Shown piece by piece: positions 26,450 to 34,446 of a DNA stretch of 45,145 nucleotides. The notes under the pieces are model-generated. The model was not told where the DNA came from. It saw only the letters and a list, made by a program, of their open reading frames with translations, and did no database searches. This DNA is from an uncultured Pseudomonadota bacterium (lineage in GTDB: Bacteria > Pseudomonadota > Gammaproteobacteria > Steroidobacterales > Steroidobacteraceae). The DNA lies in the NCBI GenBank assembly GCA_903884105.1, contig CAISDJ010000026.1, forward strand, positions 1-45,145, given 5' to 3'. How positions within the stretch are numbered: position 1 is the stretch's first letter; the number at the start of each line of letters is the position of its first letter. The translations under genes and the position numbers were made by a program.

Positions 26450-26737
26450 GTGCTGTTCGTCATTTACTGCATCGACAGAACCGGAGTGGAAGCGGTTCGC
26501 GCTGGCGCGATCCAGGCCCACGTGGCGTATCTCGCCACCCGACCGATCAAGGTGGTGATGTCCGGGCCACTCACCAGCGACGACGGTGCGCGAGTGGTGG
26601 GCAGCTTCTTTATCGTGGAGGCGGCCGATCGGGCCGCAGTGGCAGCGTTTCAAGCGGCCGATCCGCTGTACCGGGCGGGTATCTGGGCTAGCGTCGACGT
26701 CCGCGTCTTCGACAAGCGCGTGGACAATCGCGACTGA
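26450..26737 (+). CDS. YciI-like protein
   Basis: This 95-residue dimeric alpha-beta barrel protein resembles YciI/muconolactone isomerase-like proteins. It begins LFVIYCIDRTG and keeps the His of the IQAHVAYL segment and a downstream acidic pair in SDDGARVVGS, the usual putative active-site residues. The start is either GTG at 26444 or GTG at 26450. GAGGAGG at 26437-26443 has the right six-base distance only for the second. It is probably cotranscribed with the cupin gene and convergent with the IclR regulator. Confidence 0.82.
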   Translation: MLFVIYCIDRTGVEAVRAGAIQAHVAYLATRPIKVVMSGPLTSDDGARVVGSFFIVEAADRAAVAAFQAADPLYRAGIWASVDVRVFDKRVDNRD

Positions 26738-26754
26738 CGAGCCGCGAGGCGGCG

Positions 26755-27687
26755 TCAGGTCGTGGCCTGATGGACCCTGGGTTGCCCGGTGAAGCCGAGC
26801 TTCTCGCTGATGCGCTTCGTTGCCTTCGCGAGTTCGACGGCGGTCTTGGTGCCCCAGCCCACGTTGAGTTCATGGGTGTGGCCGACCGCGGTGACCACGA
26901 ACACCACGTTGCCCCACATGTCGAAGACGGGTGAGGAGAGGGCGCTGATGCCCTTGGTCATGTCGCCGCGCACGCGGCTCATGCCCCCGCGTTCGCGAAT
27001 CGTCGTCAGCAGTTTCTGGAACCGTGCCAGGTCGAGGACATGGCCTTCGCTGCGCGGCGGCTCTTCCTTGTCGTATTCGAGCTTCCACAGCTGCTCGGCG
27101 ACTGCAGGATCGCGATACGCGAGAAACGCCCGACCCTGGGCGGAATAGGTGGCCCGAACCTTCGTGCCGAGGCGCGCTGTCATCGGACCGATGGCACCGC
27201 GGTCGTGGACCGCGACCACAACAGGGCTGTTCTCGGTCCAGACAGACAACCACACGCTGGCATCGATTTCCGTGGAAAGGATCCGTGTTTCCTGGAACGC
27301 GACTTCCTGGGTGTCGAGGCGACGCATGGCGCGGGCACCCAGCGCGAGCGCAGCTGGCCCCAGGTCGTATTCACCGCTGACGCGCTCCTGCTTGACGAAC
27401 CCCTCGAATTGCAGGCTGGCGAGGTAGCGATGCACGTTGCCCGGCAGCATGCCGAGGTGCGACGACAGTGCGCTCAACGTGATTTCCCCGTCGAAGGCGG
27501 CGATGGCTTTCAGAATGCGGCAGGCCAACTCGGCGGATTGAATGCCGCGCTGCGGCCGTTCGCCCCGGCGACCACCGGCCTTGCCCGACTTCTTGCTGGA
27601 ACTGCTGTTTGTCGCCACTGCTTGCCCGGCTGAGCGCCTGGTCCTCTTGGGCCCCAAAAGCGGCGGGGGGGGCGTACCGTCTGCCAT
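26755..27687 (-). CDS. IclR family transcriptional regulator
   Basis: This protein of about 310 residues has a basic, low-complexity N-terminal tail of about 45 residues, rich in Ser, Lys and Gly. A winged helix follows (IQSAELACRILKAIAAF, then ITLSALSSHLGMLPGNVHRYL), and then an IclR effector domain (from about 110) with RGAIGPMTARLG, YSAQGRAFLAY and ISALSSPVFD. It likely controls the neighbouring transporter, cupin and dehydrogenase genes in response to a small carboxylate. That is inference from position. The ATG at 27687 is preceded by AGCAGG. A TTG at 27714 is possible. Confidence 0.88.
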   Translation of the reverse strand: MADGTPPPPLLGPKRTRRSAGQAVATNSSSSKKSGKAGGRRGERPQRGIQSAELACRILKAIAAFDGEITLSALSSHLGMLPGNVHRYLASLQFEGFVKQERVSGEYDLGPAALALGARAMRRLDTQEVAFQETRILSTEIDASVWLSVWTENSPVVVAVHDRGAIGPMTARLGTKVRATYSAQGRAFLAYRDPAVAEQLWKLEYDKEEPPRSEGHVLDLARFQKLLTTIRERGGMSRVRGDMTKGISALSSPVFDMWGNVVFVVTAVGHTHELNVGWGTKTAVELAKATKRISEKLGFTGQPRVHQATT

Positions 27688-27803
27688 GCTTGCCTGCTTG
27701 CTGTTGACGACCAAGGCGGGAAGGTGACGCCGCGAGTGCCGGTGCGCCGTTTGTCATGCGCCCATTCCGCACAATTGCAATGCATACAAAATTAACATTA
27801 ACG

Positions 27804-27817
27804 GCACGGGCTCGTGC
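27804..27817. promoter_or_regulatory. Short inverted repeat between IclR gene and tRNA
   Basis: GCACG (27804-27808) and CGTGC (27813-27817) flank four bases, next to an AT-rich stretch. It lies upstream of the IclR gene and could be a regulator site, but the repeat is short. Confidence 0.25.
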
Positions 27818-27822
27818 AACAT

Positions 27823-27852
27823 TTGCTGTGGCTTACCTGCAGCCCGTAGAAT
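27823..27852 (+). promoter_or_regulatory. Promoter of the tRNA-Gly gene
   Basis: TTGCTG (27823-27828) and TAGAAT (27847-27852) are 18 bases apart. They are followed by a GC-rich CGGCCGGCC stretch of the kind found at stringently controlled stable-RNA promoters. The mature tRNA begins 12 bases later. Confidence 0.6.
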
Positions 27853-27864
27853 CGGCCGGCCAGA

Positions 27865-27938
27865 GCGGGCGTCGTATAATGGTATTACCCATGCTTCCCA
27901 AGCATGAGACGAGGGTTCGATTCCCTTCGCCCGCTCCA
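27865..27938 (+). tRNA. tRNA-Gly (anticodon CCC)
   Basis: The 74-base sequence folds as a tRNA. Acceptor arm GCGGGCG (27865-27871) pairs with CGCCCGC (27928-27934), the anticodon loop TTCCCAA gives CCC, the T loop reads TTCGATT, and the 3' CCA is encoded. It decodes GGG. No terminator is visible between it and the DUF4159 gene 186 bases downstream. Confidence 0.96.
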
Positions 27939-28040
27939 CCGCATCAATCGAACCTGCCGCTCGCCGCAAGCAGTCCGGCGTTCCTTGAGGTACCCCCTGC
28001 TTCGCCGCCCAACGGGCATCTCCGTGTTCACCCAAGTGCA

Positions 28041-28058
28041 GGTGACCGGAACGTCACC
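28041..28058. promoter_or_regulatory. Inverted repeat upstream of the nine-gene operon
   Basis: GGTGAC (28041-28046) and GTCACC (28053-28058) are perfect arms around six bases, 67 bases before the DUF4159 start. The spacing and symmetry suit an operator or a small hairpin. No T-run follows. The regulator is unknown. Confidence 0.35.
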
Positions 28059-28124
28059 GCGTCCATGACACTTCTTTACAAGTTGTGCGGTGCTTTCGTT
28101 GCGATGCTTGGTATAAAGGCAAGC

Positions 28125-28910
28125 ATGTCTACTCGTCGCGGCATACGGGTGCTGGGAATGCTGGCCGGTGTCGCAGCGGTGGGCCTGTGTGCGGTGTCCT
28201 GGTCGCAACAGGCGCAAGAGTTTCTGTACGGCTCCGGTGCGAAGAGGCCTTCGGAGTTCCACTTCACCCGCTTGGCCTACCAGGGGCGCAACGGCGTTGC
28301 CAGAGGCCGGCGCGGCAGCTGGCTGACCGACTGGCCGGAGGCGGAAGAACACTTGCTGGGGGGCGTGCACCGGCTGACGCGCATAGACGCGGGCGAGCAG
28401 GGCCGCGCCGTCAGCCTGATGGACGAAGAACTGTTCGACTACCCGTGGCTTTACGCGGTCGAAGTCGGCTACTGGTATCTCGACGACACCGAAGCGGCCC
28501 GCATGCGTGACTATCTGTTGCGCGGGGGCTTCCTGATCGTGGATGACTTCCATGGCTCCCGCGAGTGGGCATCGTTCGTGGACAGCATGCAGCGAGTTTT
28601 TCCGGACCGGCCGATCGTCGAGATTCCGCAAGCCGACCCGGTCATGCACGTGCTCTACGACCTGAACGAGAGAGCGCAGATCCCCGGGCTGGGCGCCGTC
28701 CTGTCCGGGGTGACGTACGAGAAGGACGGCACCGTGCCGCACTGGCGCGGGATCTACGACGATCAGGGGCGGCTGATGGTGGTGATCGACTTCAACATGG
28801 ACATGGGGGATGCGTGGGAACATGCCGATACACCGTACTACCCTGAAAAATACACGGCGCTGGCTTACCGCTACGCCATCAACTACATCCTCTATTCCAT
28901 GACCCATTAG
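28125..28910 (+). CDS. DUF4159 family protein, first gene of the VWA/MoxR operon
   Basis: This 261-residue protein has an N-terminal signal or anchor sequence (about 8-30). A DUF4159 domain follows with EFHFTRLAYQGRNG, WPEAEEHLL, LFDYPWLYAVEVGYWYLDD, YLLRGGFLIVDDFHG and QRVFPDRPIVEIP. DUF4159 is thought to have an amidotransferase-like Rossmann fold, but its function is unknown. It is often found with MoxR, DUF58 and BatA genes. The ATG at 28125 has AAAGG five bases upstream. An open frame running back to 27756 passes through the tRNA and is not real. The next gene starts five bases after the stop. Confidence 0.88.
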   Translation: MSTRRGIRVLGMLAGVAAVGLCAVSWSQQAQEFLYGSGAKRPSEFHFTRLAYQGRNGVARGRRGSWLTDWPEAEEHLLGGVHRLTRIDAGEQGRAVSLMDEELFDYPWLYAVEVGYWYLDDTEAARMRDYLLRGGFLIVDDFHGSREWASFVDSMQRVFPDRPIVEIPQADPVMHVLYDLNERAQIPGLGAVLSGVTYEKDGTVPHWRGIYDDQGRLMVVIDFNMDMGDAWEHADTPYYPEKYTALAYRYAINYILYSMTH

Positions 28911-28915
28911 CCCCG

Positions 28916-31141
28916 ATGTTCGAGTGGCTGTTCAAATACCCGCGGGACGAATTCACACACGGTGAGTTCGTGTTTGCCAGCACCTGGCCCCAATGGGTGC
29001 CCGTGGCTGCCTTCGTCGTTGGCGCGGCCGCCATCGCCTTCTTCCTGTTGCGGCGGCGTCAGATGGGCGCCCTCAAGCTCGCAGCCATCGGCGCGTTGCA
29101 GCTCGCCATGCTCGCCCTTGCGCTGTTCATCCTGTGGGAACCGTCGCTGGTTGTTCGCTCGCTGAAGACGGGCGAGAACGCCATCGCGGTGATGCTCGAC
29201 ACGTCCGAGAGCATGGGCTTCACCGAAGGCGAACAGACGCGCATGCAGCAGGCGCAGGGCGCGCTGGGTTCGGAAGCGTTCGGCCGTCTGGGCAAGGATT
29301 ACGCGCTGCGGCGCTTTGTCTTCGCGCGGGACGCAAGCGCGACAGAGGACTACTCTACATTGCCTGCACCTGGCGCAGAAACGGCGCTTGCCGGTTCACT
29401 CTTGCAGGTGCTGCGGCAGGCGCGGACGAGTGCCGTCGGCGCCGTGGTGATCGTCAGTGACGGCGGGGAGAACGCGGGGACACTCGATCAGGAGCAGCTC
29501 GCCGAGATCGCAAGCCTCGGTGTGCCCGTGCATACCATCGGCGTCGGTCGCGAGCGGGCTCCCGAAGACCTCGAGCTGCAAGAGGTGCTCGCGCCCGAGC
29601 GCACGCTGCCCGGCACGACGCTGTCCGCGCGGGTTACGGTTCGGCATGACGGCCCGGGCGTGGCGCGGCTCAAGGTGTATGACGGCGACAAGTTCCTCGC
29701 CTCCCGCGAGGTCACGTTGCCGGCGGACGGCACCGTGACCACCGCCTTCGTCGACTTCGGCCTGCAGGAACCCGGCTTCCGCGATCTCAATTTCTCCCTC
29801 GATGGCAAGGAAGGCGAGGCCGAGCTGCGCAACAACACGCGCGCAACGGTTGTTGAAGTACCGCAGGCACCGTCGCGCATCCTGTACGTGGAGGGTGAGC
29901 CGCGCTGGGAATACAAGTTCATGCGGCGAGCGCTCGATGACGACACCAGCGTGCGGCTGGTTTCGCTGCTGCGAGTCAGCCCGAACGGGTTCTACCGGCA
30001 GGGCATCGACGATCCCAAGCAACTGCAGGAGGGATTCCCGACCGACGCGAAGGATCTCTTCAAATACGACGCGCTGATGATCGGCAATGTGCAGGCTGCC
30101 TGGTTCACACCTGCGCAGCAGCAGATGATCGCGGACTTCGTCAGTGAGCGCGGCGGCAGCCTGATGATGCTGGCGGGCTCGAGCGGGCTCGGCGATGGCG
30201 GCTGGGGCAATACCCTCGTGGGCGAATTGCTGCCCGCCCAGTTGTCGGCCGAGGGCGGGAGCTTTCATCGCGAACGCGGTGCCGTCGTGGTCACGGCCCG
30301 CGGCAGCCGTTCGCCGATGCTGCGTCTCAGCGATGATGATGCCGAGAATGCCCGTCTCTGGAGTTCGTTGCCTGAGGTGGCCGACTACCAGACGCTGGGG
30401 GCGCTGAAGCCCGCCGCGAACAGCCTGCTCAATGTAAAGATCGGCGACCGCCAGCAACCGCTGCTGGTCACCCAGCTGTACGGTCGGGGCCGCAGCTGGA
30501 TTCTTGCGACGGGCGGCACCTGGCGCTGGCAAATGGGGTTGCCGGTGGCGGATCAGCGCCATGAAGCGTTCTGGCGGCAGCTTGCGCGCGGCCTGGTAGC
30601 CGATGCGCCGGGGCGCTTCGAACTCACGGCTCGCTCCCGGGGCGACACCGTGCTGCTTCGGGCAGAGTTTCGCGACGAGGCTTTCAAGCCGCAGCAGGGT
30701 GTGACGGTCACTGCCGTCGCGACTCCGCAATCCGGCGAACCGCTGACCGTGGACCTGCGGCCCTCGGCAGACCAGCCGGGTGTCTTCGAGGCCGAAGTGC
30801 CTGCAGCTGAATCCGGGTTGTTCTCGGTGGAAGCCCTGGCTCGTCGCGGCGATCAAACGCTCGCGACCACCCGCATGGCCATGCGACATGAATCGGGCCG
30901 TGCCGAGTACTTCACGGTCCGCCAGAACCGGTCGCTGCTCGAGCAGCTTGCACAGGCGACGGGAGGCCGTTACTGGACCGTCGACCAGCTGGACGGCTTG
31001 CCGGAGGCCATCCGCTATTCCGCCGCGGGTGTCACTAGCCAAGAAATTCGGGCACTCTGGAACATGCCTGCCTTGTTCCTGCTGCTCATGCTGCTGAAGG
31101 CGGGCGAATGGTTGCTGCGCCGTCGCTGGAGCGTAGTGTGA
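28916..31141 (+). CDS. Membrane VWA/glutamine-amidotransferase-like protein
   Basis: This 741-residue membrane protein has two N-terminal helices (about 27-46 and 52-74) and one C-terminal helix (about 718-734). A VWA-like domain follows the N-terminal helices, with MIDAS residues Asp95, Ser97 and Ser99 in LDTSESMG. Residues of about 320-560 look like a class I amidotransferase fold (ILYVEGEPRWEYKFMRRAL, then FVSERGGSLMMLAGSSG), without the catalytic cysteine. The large middle part probably faces the periplasm. No ribosome site is evident, so translation probably depends on the preceding gene. The end overlaps the next gene by four bases. Confidence 0.87.
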   Translation: MFEWLFKYPRDEFTHGEFVFASTWPQWVPVAAFVVGAAAIAFFLLRRRQMGALKLAAIGALQLAMLALALFILWEPSLVVRSLKTGENAIAVMLDTSESMGFTEGEQTRMQQAQGALGSEAFGRLGKDYALRRFVFARDASATEDYSTLPAPGAETALAGSLLQVLRQARTSAVGAVVIVSDGGENAGTLDQEQLAEIASLGVPVHTIGVGRERAPEDLELQEVLAPERTLPGTTLSARVTVRHDGPGVARLKVYDGDKFLASREVTLPADGTVTTAFVDFGLQEPGFRDLNFSLDGKEGEAELRNNTRATVVEVPQAPSRILYVEGEPRWEYKFMRRALDDDTSVRLVSLLRVSPNGFYRQGIDDPKQLQEGFPTDAKDLFKYDALMIGNVQAAWFTPAQQQMIADFVSERGGSLMMLAGSSGLGDGGWGNTLVGELLPAQLSAEGGSFHRERGAVVVTARGSRSPMLRLSDDDAENARLWSSLPEVADYQTLGALKPAANSLLNVKIGDRQQPLLVTQLYGRGRSWILATGGTWRWQMGLPVADQRHEAFWRQLARGLVADAPGRFELTARSRGDTVLLRAEFRDEAFKPQQGVTVTAVATPQSGEPLTVDLRPSADQPGVFEAEVPAAESGLFSVEALARRGDQTLATTRMAMRHESGRAEYFTVRQNRSLLEQLAQATGGRYWTVDQLDGLPEAIRYSAAGVTSQEIRALWNMPALFLLLMLLKAGEWLLRRRWSVV

Positions 31142-32088
31142 AGTCACGAGCCCTCATCCTGCTGGTCCCCTTGCTGCTGGCACCCTTGCCGGCCTTTGCG
31201 GCGCTGTATGCCGTGGTCGTTGAGGGATTGGGGGGCGAGGCCCAGTACTCCGCCCAGTTCCATGAGCAGGTCGAGATCATCAAGGCGGCGTCGCAGTCGC
31301 TTGCAACCGGCGGTGAAGTGCGCGCCTTCGTGGGGCAGGAAGCCACCCGCGATGCCGTGCAGGCCCACTTGAGGTCGCTCGCGAAAGTGGTGAAGCGTGA
31401 CGACCGGGTGGCGGTGTACCTGATCGGCCACGGCAGCTTCGACGGCACTGAATTCAAGTTCAACCTGCCGGGTCCCGATCTCACGGGTCAGGATCTGCGT
31501 CGCCTGCTCGATGCCTTGCCCACCGAGAATCAGCTGCTGGTCAGTACCGGCAGTGCGAGCGGTTCTCTGGCGGACGTCCTGAAGAAGGAGTCTCGCGTGC
31601 TGATCACCGCGACACGCAGCGGCACCGAACGCAACGCGACCCGGTTCGGCGGCGACTTCGCGGCGGCGCTCAAGGAGCCCACGGCGGATACCGACAAGAG
31701 CGGCAGCATCAACGCGCAGGAAGCCTTCGACTTTGCCTCGCGCCGCGTCGAGGACTTCTTCAAGCGCGACACCCGCATCGCCTCCGAGCATCCTCGAATC
31801 GAAGGAGCGCGCGCAGCGCGGTTCACTGTCGCACAACTTGCGTCCAGTACGCCGGTCCGTGTGTCAGCCAGTCCGGAGCGGCAGAAGCTTGGAGAGGAGC
31901 GCGATGCCATCAACGGCCGCATCGAGGAGTTGCGGCTGCGCAAGGATCAGACTGCAGAGGCAGCCTATCTCGCGGATCTCGAGAAGCTGCTGCTCGAACT
32001 CGCCGCTGCCGAGGAAAAGATCGAAGCGCTGGATGGGGCGGCGGAACCACCGGCCGGCGCCGCGTCAGGAGGGGGCAATGGGCCTTAA
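31138..32088 (+). CDS. Secreted caspase-fold protein lacking the catalytic Cys
   Basis: This 316-residue protein has a clear signal peptide (MKSRALILLVPLLLAPLPAFA). The fold resembles clan CD caspase-like peptidases, with His98 in YLIGHGSFDG. At the strand where the catalytic Cys is expected the sequence reads LLVSTGSASGS (133-143), with serines and no cysteine. An EF-hand-like DTDKSGSINAQEAF follows at 184-197. The C-terminus (about 240-300) is a charged coiled coil. The GTG start at 31138 overlaps the previous stop (GTGA) and follows GGAG. It is probably a non-proteolytic, binding or scaffold version. Confidence 0.82.
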   Translation: MKSRALILLVPLLLAPLPAFAALYAVVVEGLGGEAQYSAQFHEQVEIIKAASQSLATGGEVRAFVGQEATRDAVQAHLRSLAKVVKRDDRVAVYLIGHGSFDGTEFKFNLPGPDLTGQDLRRLLDALPTENQLLVSTGSASGSLADVLKKESRVLITATRSGTERNATRFGGDFAAALKEPTADTDKSGSINAQEAFDFASRRVEDFFKRDTRIASEHPRIEGARAARFTVAQLASSTPVRVSASPERQKLGEERDAINGRIEELRLRKDQTAEAAYLADLEKLLLELAAAEEKIEALDGAAEPPAGAASGGGNGP

Positions 32089-34408
32089 GGCCGCTATGCC
32101 GCGCCTGACCGTTTTGCTGCCGGGCATCGTCGCCGGCGTGGCGGCACTCGTTGCAATTCCGGCCGCGCAGGCGCGCGACATCCACTACGGTGCCGTGAGT
32201 GATGCCCGCCTTGGCCAGTGCGACACCGCCGAGTGGCAAGGAAAGCAGGCCGACGCACGCACCTGTTACCGCTCCGTCCTGCAGGCGAGCCCCGATCCGG
32301 CCATCCGGGCCGAGGCCATGTGGGCCCTTGGCGATCTCAAGTCGGCGAATGACTTGTTCAAGCAGGCGGCCGCTGCGCAGCCGAAGAGTTCGCGTGTGCG
32401 GGCCCGCTGGGCGCGACTGTTCATTGATACGCATCAGGAACAGGACGCGATGATGCTGTATGAAGAAGCCCTCGAACTCGACGAGGACGATGCCTACGCC
32501 GCGGTCGGCACGGCCGAAGTGCTCGCCGGGCGGTTCGAATCGAAGGCGGCCGAGCTGCTGGACCCTATCGTCGACAACGACAAGGCCCCGGTGGGTGCGC
32601 GCATCAAGGCGCTGCTGCTGAAGTCCTATCTCGCGTTGGAGAACGATCATGCAGACGAGGCGCAGAAGCTCCTCGATCAGGCGGACGCGCTTGCCATGCC
32701 GGCGAAATTGCCGCAGCTCGAGATCGATGCGCTGCGGGCAGCGCTTGATTACTCGCGCGGCCTGAAGGAAAGCCCGTGGGTGGCGCATGCGTTGAAAGAG
32801 AATCCGCACTTCGGCGGCGTGCATGCGACCCCCGCGTATTTCTTCATGATCAAGCGGCGCATGCGCGAAGCGATCGATCTCTATGAAAAGGCGGTGGCTG
32901 TCCAGCCCGACCTGTGGGACGCGCGCGTCGAGCTGGGCAGCAACCTGCTGCGCGACAACCAGGTAACGCTGGCCCGCGAGCATCTCGAGGCGGCCTACAA
33001 GGGCGATCCCTACAACCCGCGGACCGTGAACACGCTCAGGCTGCTCGATTCGTTCAGCAACTTCGATCTCAAGCTGTTTCCAGAACCGGTGACACCGGCC
33101 GCTGGCAGTGCAGCTGCGCTCACGAAGCCGGAAATCATGATGCGGCTCCACAAGAAGGAAAGCGCTGTCCTCGAGCGGTATGTCCGCAAGCTTGCGATGC
33201 AGGGCATCGACACGTTTGCGAAGCGCTACAACTTCAAACTCGAAGAACCGGTGGTCATCGAGCTCTATCCTGATCATGAAGACTTCGCGGTGCGCACTGC
33301 CGGCATGCCCGGCCTCGGCCTGCTGGGCGCGACGTTCGGCTACCTGCTCGCCATGGACTCGCCGTCGTCACGCGCAGTGAACGAGTTTCACTGGGGCTCG
33401 ACGCTGTGGCACGAAATGGCCCATGTGTTCACGTTGAGCGCAACGGAGCATCGCGTGCCGCGCTGGTTCAGCGAAGGCGTGTCGGTATTCGAGGAATGGC
33501 GCACCGGCCCCATCAAGGGCATCCTGATCCCGGGTTACGTGTTCGAGGCCTTCAAGGACGGCAAGATGCTGGCCGTCGACAAGCTCGATGAAGGCTTCAT
33601 CCGCCCAGAGTATCCGCAGCAGGTGATGGTGTCGTACATGCAGGCGGGCCTCGTCTGCGAATTCATCGATCGCGAGTTCGGCTTCGACAAGCTGTCGCTG
33701 ATGCTGACGCGCTATCGCCGCGGCGAGGATACAGCGGCCGCGATCCAGTCCGCTCTCGGCGTGTCGCCGGCCGCCTTCGATGCCCGCTTCAAGTCGTTCG
33801 TGAACGCGCAGTTCGGTAGCGTGCTGGCCGGCCTCGAAGACTGGAAGGCTGCGAAGAAGATTGCTGCCGAAGCGTTGGCCAAGTCCGACTGGGAGACGGC
33901 GATCACGGCGGCCAAGCGGGCGATTGCGATCATGCCGCAGGACGTTGAAGCCGGCAGCCCCTACGTGTTGCTTGCCCGCGTCTACGTTGAAGCGAAGCAA
34001 CGCGACCAGGCGCTCGCGACGCTCGAGGACTACTGGAAGCGCGGCGGGTATGACCCGCAGGCATTGCGCGCCCTCGCAGATCGTCTGTATGCGGTCCAGC
34101 GCCGCGATGACGCCGTTGCCGTCATGCAGAGCATCAACTACGTCGCACCGTTCGACTACGACCAGCATGGCTTGCTCGGTGACTGGCTGCTCGAACTCGG
34201 CCGCCCGCAGGACGCGCTCGATGAATTCTCGGTGGCGCTCGCGCTCAATGCGCCCGACAAGGCCGGCACGCACTACCGGCTGGCGCAGGCGTATATCGCG
34301 CTGGAAAAGCCCCAGGATGCTCGCAAGCACCTGATCGCCGCTCTGGAAGTGGCGCCTGGCTACCGGCCTGCGCAGAAGATGCTCCTCGAATTGTCCCGTC
34401 CCAACTGA
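32078..34408 (+). CDS. TPR protein with gluzincin (peptidase MA-like) metalloprotease domain
   Basis: This 776-residue exported protein has an N-terminal signal (about 10-32) and TPR-like helical repeats from about 45 to 325. A zinc peptidase domain follows, with HEMAH at 445-449 and the third ligand Glu466 in WFSEGVSVFEE. More TPR repeats run from about 610 to the end. The arrangement matches peptidase MA-like gluzincins, which are often periplasmic. The ATG at 32078 has AGGAGG five bases upstream and overlaps the preceding gene by 11 bases. An open frame back to 31733 is a shadow of that gene. Confidence 0.87.
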   Translation: MGLKAAMPRLTVLLPGIVAGVAALVAIPAAQARDIHYGAVSDARLGQCDTAEWQGKQADARTCYRSVLQASPDPAIRAEAMWALGDLKSANDLFKQAAAAQPKSSRVRARWARLFIDTHQEQDAMMLYEEALELDEDDAYAAVGTAEVLAGRFESKAAELLDPIVDNDKAPVGARIKALLLKSYLALENDHADEAQKLLDQADALAMPAKLPQLEIDALRAALDYSRGLKESPWVAHALKENPHFGGVHATPAYFFMIKRRMREAIDLYEKAVAVQPDLWDARVELGSNLLRDNQVTLAREHLEAAYKGDPYNPRTVNTLRLLDSFSNFDLKLFPEPVTPAAGSAAALTKPEIMMRLHKKESAVLERYVRKLAMQGIDTFAKRYNFKLEEPVVIELYPDHEDFAVRTAGMPGLGLLGATFGYLLAMDSPSSRAVNEFHWGSTLWHEMAHVFTLSATEHRVPRWFSEGVSVFEEWRTGPIKGILIPGYVFEAFKDGKMLAVDKLDEGFIRPEYPQQVMVSYMQAGLVCEFIDREFGFDKLSLMLTRYRRGEDTAAAIQSALGVSPAAFDARFKSFVNAQFGSVLAGLEDWKAAKKIAAEALAKSDWETAITAAKRAIAIMPQDVEAGSPYVLLARVYVEAKQRDQALATLEDYWKRGGYDPQALRALADRLYAVQRRDDAVAVMQSINYVAPFDYDQHGLLGDWLLELGRPQDALDEFSVALALNAPDKAGTHYRLAQAYIALEKPQDARKHLIAALEVAPGYRPAQKMLLELSRPN

Positions 34409-34446
34409 TCCCATCCTTACCTCACGCACACGAAGAAGCATTCCTC

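Noticed and set aside
27754-28035. Reverse-strand frame with KGIEPSSHAWEAW-like peptide over the tRNA
   Set aside because: This is the well-known spurious translation antisense to tRNA-Gly genes. The tRNA fold explains the sequence.
27756-28124. Forward extension of the DUF4159 gene to 27756
   Set aside because: It runs through the whole tRNA-Gly gene and its promoter. The signal-peptide start at 28125 has a ribosome site.
29396-31147. 583-codon reverse frame opposite the VWA/amidotransferase gene
   Set aside because: It has His/Arg/Gln-rich composition without domains, and lies on the complement of a clear membrane protein.
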